From: Myrmaecium sp. VS I D KN 1
Taxonomy: Eukaryota; Ascomycota; Dothideomycetes; Valsariales; Valsariaceae
Length of the DNA: 64,000 bases
Direction: 5' to 3'
Assembly: GCA_019775845.1 (NCBI GenBank)
Contig: JADQAV010000032.1
Location: 310,001-374,000, forward strand
Each line of letters begins with the position of its first letter. Position 1 is the stretch's first letter. The position numbers and the translations under genes were made by a program. This document shows positions 22,724 to 34,048 of this stretch, in pieces. Below the pieces are notes generated by a model that ran no database searches, had not been told where the DNA came from, and was given only the letters and a program-made list of their open reading frames with translations.

Positions 22724-25700
22724 GGGGTTTGTTGTTGGTTCTCTTTTCTTTTTTTCGTTCGTTTGCTTCTATTCTTCCTCAGAAACCGGAGGTGTCGTTG
22801 TTTGTTGTTTGTATTAGATCAGGCTCAGGAATGCTGGCCCGGCTCGTTTGGGGGGGTTGCGGAGAGCGAGTGTGAAGTCGAAAGCGGCGTGAAGACCAGC
22901 TGCAGGCACGGATTTCGACCGATGACAATGACGACGACGACAACGAGAAGGACGACGACGTCTCTCAAAGGGAGTGACGAATGGCGACCCAAGCACCGGG
23001 AGATTGCGAGGGGGGCTGGGCGAGAGATGTTTTCTGTTGGCGGCGGGTGCGTAATCTGCGGAACGGGGCGGCGGGGGGTCCGATTTTAAGGTTGCGCTAC
23101 GAGGCGTTGACAGGCACGACGCTCTTTCTCTCTCGCTTTCTCGCTCTGATTTCTGATGATCTCTGATGATCTCTGATCTCGGTCAAATCTCCGCGCACGA
23201 CGATCTGCTGGAGGTGAAGAAAGGGGTGGTGGAGACGAAGTAGAAGAAAAGCTGGTCCGCTGGCGGTGGCAGAACGAAAGGGCGCGAACCAGATGGAGAA
23301 GGAAACGAAGCGATGTCGTGTGTCGTGAGGAAGCACCAGGCTTCTTCTTCTTCTTGCGTAGGGAACGAAGAAAATGGGCTGACTGGCAGCGGCGGTGATG
23401 GTGGTTCACGGGGGATTCCACACGACAGGAAGGAAAGGAAGAGAAGTTCTTCTCTCTTTCTCTCTCTTGCTCTCTTTTTTCACGAAGGAGCGGGTTCGTT
23501 TGGGATATGAGGGGAGAAGAAGAAGGAGAAGGAGAAGAAGAGAGAAAAAAAAGAACCAGCGGGCAGAAAGGGCTGAGGGAAAGGGGAGGGAGGGAAGGGG
23601 AGGGAAGATGAAGAAAAGGAGCCAGGGTTGGGCGGGCGGTTTGACGGGTTGGCGGTTTGGCATTGAGTGAGCGGGTGGAGTTGGGTGGGTGGAGGTGGAG
23701 GTGGTGGTGTGCCAGTGCAATACCAGTGCCAGCCCGCGCAGCAAGTCGTGGCGAGCTGAAGCGACCGGGAGTTGGAAGGTGTCCAGGTGTCGAGCAGTTG
23801 GCGTCTGGGCGAAAAGCAGATTCCCGGCCGGGATGTGCGCTGCTGCGATGCCCCGTCGGACTGGCACCGCAACCGTCTGGAATCCGTCGTGAGTGCCTGA
23901 CAAGCGTTTGTATTGTATAGGCCAGTCCACCAGGCACGCTTCTGCAAATGAAATCTCTCGTACAAGTAGAGACGAGATGAGGACTGCGGGCGCTGAAACG
24001 CTGGGCAGCGAACCGACCACTCATCGCGCTCCGAACAACTTTTTCTTCTTCACACACTCCGGAGTTCGTTCTTCTTCTTTTTCCACGCGTCATCTTCCAT
24101 CCCCTATTCCAACCCCTGCACTGCACTCTGCCTCACCACTGCCACAGACCAACTCCCCTTCCTTCCCCCTTTCCTCACCTCACACTTCTCCTACACACAC
24201 ACACCATCTGCAACCGCAACCGTAACCGCCGCCCCTCTCGCAAACTCCAAACAGTTCCCCGCCGCGCCCAAGGAGCAGAACCGACGGGCCATGGCAGTCG
24301 TTGTTTGCTCATAACCACCGGGCGCGTCGTGCCGTGCCCTGGTCAGATGGGATGGGGTTGGGAACTTGGGAAGGGAAGGGGAAGGGATCCCCCCGTCTCA
24401 TCATCCTTTCCGCGCGATGCTGATCGCTCGCTTCCCGGGCATCCTTCTTTTATTTCCCCTGCATACACGTATATTGAATAGATAGACTTCATCTATTCAG
24501 ATCCTGTGAGTAGTCCTGTATGATGGATATCAACCAATATACCTCCCAGTACCTACAGCCGGTACAGAGTCCTCCATATGTGGACGTGTAGGCAGGAGTA
24601 TATATAATCGACAGCAAACCACCGCAAAATCCCCCGCGAGAGGTCACCCCTGTCCCTGTCCTGACCTCCAGCTTGCCCCTTCTATTTCTTCTCCGCTATC
24701 AATCTCCGAGCGCGCGCGCTCGGCTTCTTGGCTCGCTTCTTGGCTCGGCGAGGAGGGGAGGAGAGGTGGGGAGGTGATTGGTTGGTTGGTTGGTTTGTTA
24801 GCGAGTCAACGAGCGAATGAACGAGCGAATGAACGAGTGAATGAACGAGCAGTGAGGACTGATGAGGCAAGGAAGGCATGGCACGGCAAACAAGGCACCC
24901 ATCTGCGCTGGGGAAGGTGGTACAGCATTCTACCTACATACCTACCCCTCTCCACTGTGTACACTGTACTTCCCGATCACGAGGTTCGTCTTACCTCCCA
25001 CTCAACACCACCGTACAACACTGCATCCACTACATATCTATGTACATAACTCCCGCCAGCTCGCAGAACGCGGTTTTCAGCCTCAGCTCACAGCCTCAGC
25101 ATCAGCCTCAGCCTCAGCACCCGACGAGAAAGCCTACGACGACGACGGGGATGTAGACAAGCTACTTGAGGTAGATAGCATGTACAAGCACATACTCCGT
25201 ACAGTAGGTAGAAAGTCAAAAGAACTCGATACGCAGAACCGGAGGCCCAGGACGATCCGACGGTTCTCGTTTTGCTTCGTCTTCTTCCTTTCCTTTCTTC
25301 CTACATTTTCTCCATCCCTCTCTTCCTCGCTCCCTTCCCTCTTTTTTTCTCTCTTTCCAGGTTTTTTTCTCGACGTATACAGTATGAGGCGGTATCTGTT
25401 TTAACCCCCGCCACCGCTGTCCACGCGTCGTGTTTGGTTTTGGAACGGACGAAGCATCGAATGTCGTACGTCGAACGTAGAACGTCGAACGTCGGGCAGC
25501 AGTAGCGGCAGCGGCAGCGGCAGTAGTAGCAGTAGCAGCAGCCGCCGACCACTTCCATCCCCCACCATGGACGTATAGTACGTACGTGTACGTGTACAGT
25601 GGTCTCGTGTGGACCCTCCTTGTTTTTCTTCTCCTGCTTTTCTGCTTCCCGCGACTCGCGACTCGTAACTCTTTGATGATATTGTTATTGGTGGACAATG

Positions 25701-26469
25701 TTTAGCGGCGAGCTGCTAGGACCGGTGGGGGATCTGGGGAGTGGTTGTGTCTCGTCGTCTCGTCTCGTCTCATCGTTTCGTCCTGTTCTCTTATCGTCCT
25801 GACGCACTGCGTCACGAGTGGCTGCTTCTGCTGCTTTTGGCGTGGAAGATGTCCTAGGCATGTATCGTGCACGCGCGTCCGTCTTGTTCCATCGTCATCT
25901 GTCGTCGGCGGGAGGTTGTTGAGGCTCTCTTTTGTCGGTCTGTCTGTCTGTAAGTTCAGTTCAGCTCGCACCTCGATCGCTCCGACGACCAGCTAGGCTG
26001 CAACGGAAGAATGAAGGAAGATAGTGTAGAAAGGGCAAGGCAAAGGTATGTAGATATACGTGAATGAATACGGAACTCGTACTTAGTATGCTGGGAGGCG
26101 CGCTCATACAGGTCTACACACTCTCTCTTTCCTTCTCTCTTCCTTTCTCCATATATCGACCAATCCTATCTCCTCCGCTCTGCCCCAGCCAGCCCCATTA
26201 CATGACCATGCCATACCACACCATGCGTGCCATGCTGTCCTAAATGCCATGCCAAGAAAAAGGAAATAGATCAGAAAAGACTCTCTGTCAGCAAAGAACT
26301 GCGCCTCCACACAAACACTCCCTAGCACACGTAGATATACATACACTACCGTGATGGTCGGACATCCATGAGAAAAACACCCAATATCCGTGCAATAATC
26401 TTACGACTTCCCCATTTCAACCCACCCCACCCCTTCACTTCTCCTCCCCCGCATATCAGCGACAAAGCT
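22724..26469. other. Long intergenic region; no gene supported
   Basis: About 3.7 kb. It holds the upstream region of the ferric reductase, a TCTCTGATGATC repeat at about 23145-23175, purine-rich blocks (23510-23610), a GAACGAGCGAAT tandem array (24809-24850), CAGCCT repeats (about 25080-25120) and GGCAGC/AGTAGC repeats (about 25495-25545). A 346-codon minus-strand frame (23086-24126) is low-complexity Ser/Pro/Phe-rich and I do not accept it. TATATATAA at about 24600 has no supported gene after it. Confidence 0.45.
24809..24850. repeat. 12-base tandem repeat GAACGAGCGAAT
   Basis: Three to four imperfect head-to-tail copies in intergenic DNA, next to a TTGG tetranucleotide run (about 24777-24800). 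Confidence 0.75.
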
Positions 26470-27558
26470 CTACACATCGCCCATCCAGCCGAACATGATG
26501 GCACTCAGGACACCGGCCCCGATCCAGACACCGGCATAGCCGAGCGCGCCTTCGAGCTCGCTGCCCTCGACGCTGGCGAAGACGTTAAAAACGCTGCTGA
26601 GAGCGGTCATGAAGACGAGGACGACGGTGCGGCGGATGAGGGTCTTGGTAGCCTTGCGGTAGCCCCAGAGGTTATGGCGAACGGTCTGACCAAGGGAGGC
26701 GGTAGCCGGATTGAAAGCCTCGGCGCGGATGTCGGCCAGGTTGTTTTGAACACCAAGGGCGGGGGTGAGGAGGAAGGCGCGGGCGGCGTAGCCGACGGGG
26801 AGGAGGAGCGGGAGGAGCTTGAGCTGGTCGGCGGCGTGGGCGAGCTCGAGAGTGCGGAGGCCGTCGAAGTGGGTGACGAGGTAGGTGGGCAGGAAGGTGC
26901 ACTGGGCGGCGTAGAGCGCGAGGGCGTACAGGGCGGTGGCCGCGAGGGTGGTGCTGATGCGCACGCCGGGCGCGTGGATTACGGCGGCGTTGGGCACGGC
27001 GCTGCGGGGCGCGCGCGGGTTGTGGAAGGCGCTGCGCTGGCGCAGGAGTCGCGTTGGGATGGTGGAGGTGAGGATGTCGATGGCGAGGGAGGCGAGGATG
27101 GTGGTCGGCGTGATGGCGTAGAAGGTGTAGAGGAGGTAGAGGTGGAGGGAGTGGGTGAGCGTGGTCAGCGCGGCGATGTCAATGTCTATGGGTGAGGCGG
27201 TTAGTTCTGCAACGGTGTGACAACATGCGTTTTCGCGTGCGCGCGCGCGCTCGCTCGCTCTGCGCTGCTGTTGGGGTCATGGCGTACCATCGAACTGGCC
27301 AAACCAGCCGACTCCGAGCTCGAAGATCCTCCATCCGAGGATCGCGGCGGGCGCCCAGTCATTGTTGAGATGGCGACTCACGGTCGACAGCTCGTACTCG
27401 GTCATCTGGCCGAGCGTCGAGTATGCGAAGGTGCTGATGCTCAAGCTGATGATGACGACCAGCGGGAAGCGCAGCACCGAGGGAAGCTTGGTGCGATTGA
27501 CCGGGTGGATGACATTGGGCGCCGTGTCGTCGCGCGCCATTTCGGCGTAGGAGGGCAT
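26470..27558 (-). CDS. Multi-pass membrane protein, uncharacterised fungal family, two exons
   Basis: Exons 27288-27558 and 26470-27185 encode 328 residues; the 102-base intron runs from GTACGC to TAG. The N-terminus MPSYAEMARDD is hydrophilic, followed by about seven hydrophobic segments, beginning with LRFPLVVIISLSISTFAYS and including GWRIFELGVGWFGQFD and the final VWIGAGVLSAIMFGWMG. No catalytic motif, signal peptide or named domain is recognisable. The pattern suggests an integral membrane protein of the endomembrane system or mitochondrion, but that is inference only. An in-frame ATG at 27717 would add 53 residues that look like leader sequence, so the later start was chosen. Confidence 0.75.
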
Positions 27559-28470
27559 TGTCGCGGCAAGGGAAGGAGTGTGAGCGTTGCGGTGGTCTGG
27601 AAGGATTGACGTGCGGTGGTGGTGGTGGAGGACGGATGTGGAGAGGAAAGATTGTCGACCGGGATGACGGCGTGCTGTCCCTCGAGCTCTCGGCCTAAGG
27701 TTTGCTTCCGACGTCATTTTTCCCGGCCCGTTGTCATAGGAACCTGCCCCCGCTCCGACGGGAACAGCCTCATCAGCCTCACGGATCGCCCGCCCTGCCG
27801 GATTGCCAAATCTGTCTATCGCATCTATCTTGGAAAGCTTTCACAGTGTTGCAGGTCTCTATCTGTGAACTGAAAGCAAAATGACCTGGTCATTACGCCC
27901 GTTGCGATGGGTCATCAGCGGATCGATGAGCTCACCCAAGTGTACGTGGCATTCGACTGTCCGAACCGTGCAAGATCTCGCGATATAGTAGGCCAAGCCC
28001 AAGCAAGGGACGGTGTCCTTATATCATATATCTCATGGAACGATTGGACATGGCACTCGGACTACGGTGGTTGAAGGTCCGCAAAGGAAGTCATCCATCC
28101 ATTTCCTGCCTAGATAGATGGATATGAACAACCACAAGCGCTTGTAGTAAGCTTCTATGCAATCCAGCTTCTAGACTCAGCACGAGTACTGAGATTCTGA
28201 CAACGTTTAAGATACTCTAAAGCTTTTTACGACTATGCCACCGATGCGCTACTGAACCAAAGGAGAAAAGCTAGGTACGCTTGAGCGTGAGATCCCGCTC
28301 TCCCGTGACCGAAAAAATGGACCGCCTCATTGTGATATCGTTGATGTTTCTGATGCATGGAAATAGGGTTCCGTCACTCTCTTCATATCCCACTTGTCCG
28401 CGCTGTTTCGGACAAGATCAAGTCCCCGGGATTTCCAAGCCTGTCCCATACCTCGACTCGTTGATTATGC

Positions 28471-29001
28471 TCAGTCGATTCGGTACTGGACCTCACCAGA
28501 ACCTCTCCGCTTAACCGGAACATCCTGGTAGAATTCCACGGGCTTCGCACTCATTGTGAGAAGCGTTGATAGTGCAGCGACCGGTGACAAGACCAAACTG
28601 TCATCCGAAACGAGGACGTAGAACCGACTGACGAGCCACACCCTGCGGTTGCTTGTCAGCCGCAGTTTGAGGTCCACGGAGCCGTCAATTCCCACATCCT
28701 GGCCGTCCGAAGTGTATAGTGAGCCATGCACGTCATGATCGTAACTACGGCGGTTCAGGATGTCGTACAGGAAACCTGTGCTTACGAAGTTGTCGCGTGT
28801 GGCACTGGTGAGATAAAAGCAGACCGGTTTGTACATGGCTTCGACTTCCACCTCGGCTTTCTCCGGCCCATCGTCAATGCAGAGGCTCGGCAGCAAAGGT
28901 CTGGATGGCTGTAGCCGTCGACCGGCGACGCCAATGAAAGAGCTGTGCCATGTTGCAAGACGGGTCCCCGGTCGCGTCAGGTTTCCTGCGATAGTACTCA
29001 T
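28471..29001 (-). pseudogene. Possible retropepsin-like protein remnant
   Basis: A 176-codon frame from the ATG at 29001; the frame is open a little further upstream but only to a TTG. Its second half has the layout of fungal retropepsin-like proteins: a LTSATRDNFVST segment where an Asp-Ser/Thr-Gly-Ala...NF-[IV]-S active site would be expected, then a Gly-x-Val-x-Leu-x-Leu strand (GSVDLKLRL) and a RFYVLVSDDSL strand. The catalytic Asp and Gly are not present, so if the homology is right the copy is inactive or decayed. No reverse transcriptase or integrase lies next to it. The resemblance is by eye only. Confidence 0.35.
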
Positions 29002-32000
29002 CGGTATCGCCGGTTCTTGGTAGGTGGGCAGAGGTGGACCTAACACGGATTGTCCTACGCGGTATAATATTAGCGTGTCCAATGACCCCAATCACTAACG
29101 GGAGAGAAAGTCCGTGTTGCCAGACTCAAGGACTTTTCGACCGATTGCTTCTCTGCACAGTGTCCGGCGATGATGAGGTGGTGGATTTCGAAGCGACTTA
29201 AACACCTTGACACCTCCGATTTGCAAAATCTGGAATGACTGCCTTCACCGAAGTCTGGAGGCCCGCCGGAAATGCTATAGCAGCCGCCGGAAACTATATC
29301 CCCCCGTCTCACGGGTTCACTGGCCAGGCCTCACCCGATTGGATTTCCATTGGCAAACAAGGCGCGAAACGCTGGCCCAACATCCGCCGCGGAGGCAGTG
29401 CTGCTGGGAGAACCAGGGGTGGATGTGGTCATGGCCGAGGTTGCGTCTGTGGACGTGGGAAGACTGATGCGGACCGTTAGGAGGTTAGCTGGCTAAGGTA
29501 CAGACGCGAGATTCGATCCTCGGGAGACCTGAGCGCCCGCCCCGTTAGTGAGAGACGTGACAGGTGGAGGGTCCTTCTTGGTCCTTCTTGGTCCTCTATT
29601 GCCAGTGTTGGCAGGAGCAAGAGCCTCTTCCTGTGAGTTTACTTCCGGCGCATCTCCATTAGTATGGAAGCGAGACTTCGACGATCAGGCCGCTGTAGTA
29701 AGTGGCCTAGATGCTGACTTTGATTGGCCCGAGCATCCGAATGGATCTACGTGGTGGTTCGGCGAGAGCCCTCATGCGTCCGGGTTCTACCAGAGTCTGG
29801 GTTTAGAGGTTTGGGCCGCCGCTCCTTCCAGGTCGGACCCTAAGGTATTAATCGCCCGAACGCACCCCTTCAAGCTCATTGACTTCTTCTGCATTCCGCT
29901 GGCAATCCGCGCGTTTTCTTCGTTTTCCACCTGAATAAAGAATACAAACATCGGTCTTTTTCATAACCTCTGTTGCCTATGAAACGGCAAAAGTGCTGCT
30001 TGCTATGCTTGGCCTGCGGCTGTCAAGCCCGAACACTCACTGAACGCCACAAAGCAGTCGCCCAGACGTCCACACTGACGTGACGACTTTGAACTGAACA
30101 CAACCTCCCTCCAACATCGTCTCTCATACTTCCTACGCTTCTGTGACGCCCTCGTATGATCACCTTGAAGCCACCCACAAACCCTTGAACATTATCTCTG
30201 CGGTCTGCTTGCTACGTACGACCTCTACCGAGGCCTCTGTCAGCCTCGTCATGCATCTTGTCTATGATCGAACCTGGGGCACCGTCCAAACGCTGGCACC
30301 TCACACACTCATCCGACCTGCAACAGGACTGATCTTGAGAAGATCATTGACTACACTAGCTACCTGCAAAGATTTGTTGAGAGCTTCAAGCTCAGTGAAC
30401 ATGATCATGTGCTCACAACACCGAAGCACAGGCTCCAGCGACATGCAAAAGCTCTCAATCCCTCGATAATCTCAATTCTCCGGATGTCGCATGCAACGTG
30501 AGAGAGAGAGAGAGAGTTGTAGATCAACATAAAGACATCTAAGGCTATAAAGTTACGTCGCAAATCCTTTGGAGGACGTTCGACCCTGAGGAGCGCCTGA
30601 TATCGGCTCCGTCGTACAAGGATCCGCGTGAAACGGTTATTCGGACAAGGTTACCGACCGTTGAGGCATTGCACAGCAAGACGTACATACTTCCTGCCCC
30701 TTAGAGGCCCCCTCCGATTTTATACCGCGAAACGAATTGACCACATTGCTTCTATAGCAAGCATCAGTCGGACCTCATAAGCTCGACGATCGTAAGGCTA
30801 TGTCTTTATCCTCGAAGACGGTTCGGACTACTCTTAAACTGGTCCGAGGAGGGCTTGCGTATCGGATCTCTACCCTTTGCTCTGCTTCTAAATATAGCCA
30901 CTTTTTTACGAAACCTGCCTCTTTTCGCAGATGCGACGTAGAGGCATCCTGCGATGCTCTGGGGGGAGACAGCGGCAACCTGGAGCCTCAGCGGATGTCG
31001 AGCCTCGTGATAGGGCTGAGAGCACCCAGGTCTACGGGATCTCGCCTCACCCCGCTCCGCTGGGACTCCACACAAGGTTGCTCGTCAAGTGGTTCGCCAT
31101 GGCGTGCAGTCCATGTGCCACTAGGAGTACAGAACCTGCAATAGTTCGGAAGGACAGCCATTTATCGAATTACCCCCTACACACACTTTGAAAGAGCGTG
31201 CAGCACCTATTGCACGCCTAGGAATTTTTTCTGTTCTCGCTATATCCGCGCGTCAAAGTGAAGTCTGTTTGACGTGCCCATATTTGGAATCGACGAGCAA
31301 AGTCACACTGTTTGACAGCGTGTATATGTTAATCTCGTCTGCGTTGACATGAGTCCTGTCGAAGGTAACGAAGCGAAACCAGCTGATTAAACAGCCAGCA
31401 TGAGCGGGACGCAGAGCCATGCCAACCAACCAGAGCCACTCTGGGGCTCCGAAGACCTTCGAGGCTACGGCGCAATTGCCCAACAGATGTTTCAAAGCCC
31501 CGAGAAGCTTATTCTGCGGGCTTTCCATGTACTCAACTTCAAGAGTCTACTCTACTATCTTGACAAGCTCAGCTACAGCAGCTGGAGAGCCGCCTTGACG
31601 ATCACGCCGTCTCCGCGCCTCGGGAGCATGGCCAGGATTGGTCAGCCCTGGAGCAAGCCCGGCAAGATGGTTGTGCGGATGCGCAGGCGCAATCACGATT
31701 GATCGCAGAAGCAAGGTCGAGTATGAAGGAGTATCGTACGTCAAGCACTACATCAAAGCCCCGGCGAAACGGCTGATAACAAGCATATATGACACCTAAG
31801 TACGGCTTTACTCCAAACAAGAGACATATTCGCCTTGGAGCGAGTGACACCCGCAGCACTTGAAAGTCTACGACAGTCTCTGGATAACGACCACCACTTT
31901 GTTCGTGAAGCGAAGATGATCTACGGATGCTCCGAAAGGACTTCGCTATACCCACAAGACCTCATCACCCCGCGTCCAAGTTCTAATCTCGACTCGTTCT

Positions 32001-32765
32001 CGGTATGGATCGGGAGCACATTCCTCAAGTCTCTCCTGCGTTTGAGAGGCGCCCGGAAGCTGATCGGAGGGAGACCCAACCTCCGAGGTGGATCTGCCCT
32101 GGTCCTCGTCGACCGACAGCTTTAGGCTGGCGTGATCGTTCGCGGCTTCGTCGCCTAGGCCACACCGATCGTCTTGGTCGTGTGCCTGCACCACTGGCAG
32201 AGTTTCGGGACCCCGCTCGCTATCATTGGCCTCTTCAATCTGGCGTTTCTCTTCTGCCTGAGCTGCTTGTTTACGCCGCGGTCGAGCGAGGTGTTTCTGG
32301 CCATTGCGGGGTAAGTGAGGTTGGTAGATCGGACCGCTTACGCTTGCTCCAGTATTTTGGCTATCGAGGTCGTCTTCATCGGCACTGTCCGTGAGGATTG
32401 AAATGTGCAGTCTTGCCAACCGGCCATCCTCGCCTGAGGCGGCCTCTACGACTTTTGTCCCCTTTATCGCTTTCTCGCGTCTGATTCATGTCAATATCTT
32501 GTTTGGGTATCCGTATCCCTTGTCGTCTTAGTTCATTTTGAACGGCACCACTCTATCTCTTCTAGCTTATACGTTCTTGACATTCCCTTTCTGTTGCCGC
32601 GTACATATTCTTACAATGCGTGCTTGTTTTGAGTCGCAGTCTCTACAGTAACAAAGGTACCTTGTCTCATGCAGTCATGTGCGAAGAACTTAGGCCAAAG
32701 CGAATCGAGCGTTTGCACGCCATGGTTCAACCTCAGATATCGTTTACAGGCACTCCTCGTTCTTA

Positions 32766-33119
32766 TCAAAGAGCCGTTGAGTACTCAGGTACCTTCTGAT
32801 GCGGAACTTGGCCTGGGAACAGCAGCCACTGAGATGACTGATTAATGCGGTACGGTACCCCGAGCTTTTGCTGACTGCGCCCGACGCGTTTTCCCGGTTT
32901 TGCAAGAGAAGATACACCTTGTGCTCTGTTACGGACATATCCCTTCAGCACCGAGCATGCGATGCGGTGCCGGTAAATGAAGATATCTTTGCGCGGCGCG
33001 TCCTTATATGCATAAGCATAGGGACCATCGAGGTCCTCGGTCACTTGCTCTAAGACCAGACAAAAGGGTAGATCACCCAGAAAGGAGCGTGCCGTTACCA
33101 CGATCCGGAAAGATGACAC
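32766..33119 (-). pseudogene. Possible second retropepsin-like fragment
   Basis: A 117-codon frame without an ATG. Its segment SFLGDLPFCLVLEQV resembles the late strand of retropepsin-like proteins, where a Pro-Phe-Asp-x-x-Leu-Gly pattern is usual. It is short, has no recognisable active site and could be chance; I list it because it recurs in the same degraded region as the 28.5 kb remnant. Confidence 0.18.
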
Positions 33120-33395
33120 CAGGGGAGAGTTTCGGAATCAATGCATCAATTTGACTGAACTACAAAACAGAACAGCTGCGAGCGAGTGACGGTAAGGAAA
33201 ACGCTAGCTAGCGAGAGATTTGCGACAATATACCCTTTCCCACCCTTCCTATCCTCCTCAGTCCTTCTCGTTTCATATCCCTACTCCCCTTTCGACCGGT
33301 AAGTGCGCCTCTTAACCACTCTTAGGAAAAGCAAAGATATAAGAGAACACAAGGGCTAAGCAATCGCCAACAGCTCCCCACCTTAACCTCTCCCT

Positions 33396-34048
33396 CTAAC
33401 ACTGCCCGTTCACGTTGCAGAAGTGCCAGACGATGTTGAACTCCCCCGGGGGGTCCAGGGAGCCGCCGGTGAGCGCTTCGAAGGCGCCCACGCTGAGGTC
33501 GAGGTGGTTCTCGTCGCAGCCGGGGCAGGTGTCGGCGACGGTGGCGACGACGGTCGTGCCGGCACCGTTGTTGTTCTGCCCGCCGCCCAGGTTGGTGATC
33601 TCGATCTTGCGGCCGCAGTACGGGCCGGGCGACTCGTTCTGCTGCCAGTAGTTGGAGAGGGCGATGATGTGGGCGGAGTCCTGGGACGGGAAGGGGTCGG
33701 TTGGTTAGCGTTCTGAGATCTGCCAAGGGGGGACGTGGAGGAGGAGGAGAAGGAGGAGGAGGAGGGAGGGAAAATGCTTACGGAGTTGACTTGACCGCAC
33801 GAACCGGCAACACCCTCCTGGTAATAGTAGGTGGCGACGCCGTAGTGACTGGAGAAAGAGCGGGGTTAGAAAAGCGACGATGTCCAGGAGATGAGCATCA
33901 GGAGAACGTACTCAGTACGCTTGGCTAGCTGAGGAGAGGTTGGGGAGGCCACCTCGCGCTTCAGGGGAGAAGCGGGAGTGCCCTCCAGAGGAGCGGCGAT
34001 GGCCGTGGCGGCGAGGAGCAGAGTGATAACGTAGGACTTGATGGCCAT
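33396..34048 (-). CDS. Small secreted double-psi beta-barrel (RlpA/barwin-like) protein, three exons
   Basis: Exons 33912-34048, 33782-33848 and 33396-33680 encode 162 residues, with introns of 63 and 101 bases and phases that agree. MAIKSYVITLLLAATAIAA is a clear signal peptide. Two Lys-Arg pairs (about residues 30 and 44) before the mature domain suggest Kex2 processing of a short pro-region. The mature part has the RlpA/expansin-like layout: GVATYYYQEG at the start, SCGQ, a YCGRKIEITN strand, TVVATVADTCPGC and HLDLS, ending in WHFCN. The Asp in ADTCPGC and the DLS motif are the usual barrel landmarks. Six cysteines in the mature part can form disulfides. Family members act outside the cell as protease inhibitors, wall-binding proteins or effectors; which applies here is unknown. 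The gene stands alone within a degraded, gene-poor region. Confidence 0.88.

Larger units (their letters stand above)
27559..33395. other. Gene-poor stretch with degraded ORFs
   Basis: Nearly 6 kb with no intact gene that I can support. Base composition looks less GC-rich than the flanking genes and the polypyrimidine microsatellites common elsewhere are absent. Short frames, many interrupted, occur on both strands. Two resemble retropepsin-like proteins (listed separately); others, such as plus-strand 29548-29934 and minus-strand 31946-32419, are unrecognised. A GA dinucleotide run lies near 30500-30516. The region is best read as old, decayed insertions or dead genes; no terminal repeats, transposase or reverse transcriptase could be identified. 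Confidence 0.5.

Noticed and set aside
21113-23089. 658-codon plus-strand frame over the ferric reductase
   Set aside because: It is antisense to a strongly supported gene with all family motifs; its Gly/Asp/Glu-rich composition follows from the opposite strand's codon bias.
23086-24126. 346-codon minus-strand frame in the spacer upstream of the ferric reductase
   Set aside because: Composed of Ser/Pro/Phe-rich low-complexity sequence arising from purine-rich microsatellites; no domain and no good start context.
29470-29545. tRNA-like B-box (GATTCGATCC) near 29511
   Set aside because: The flanking bases do not form a five-pair T-arm stem and no matching A-box or acceptor stem was found.
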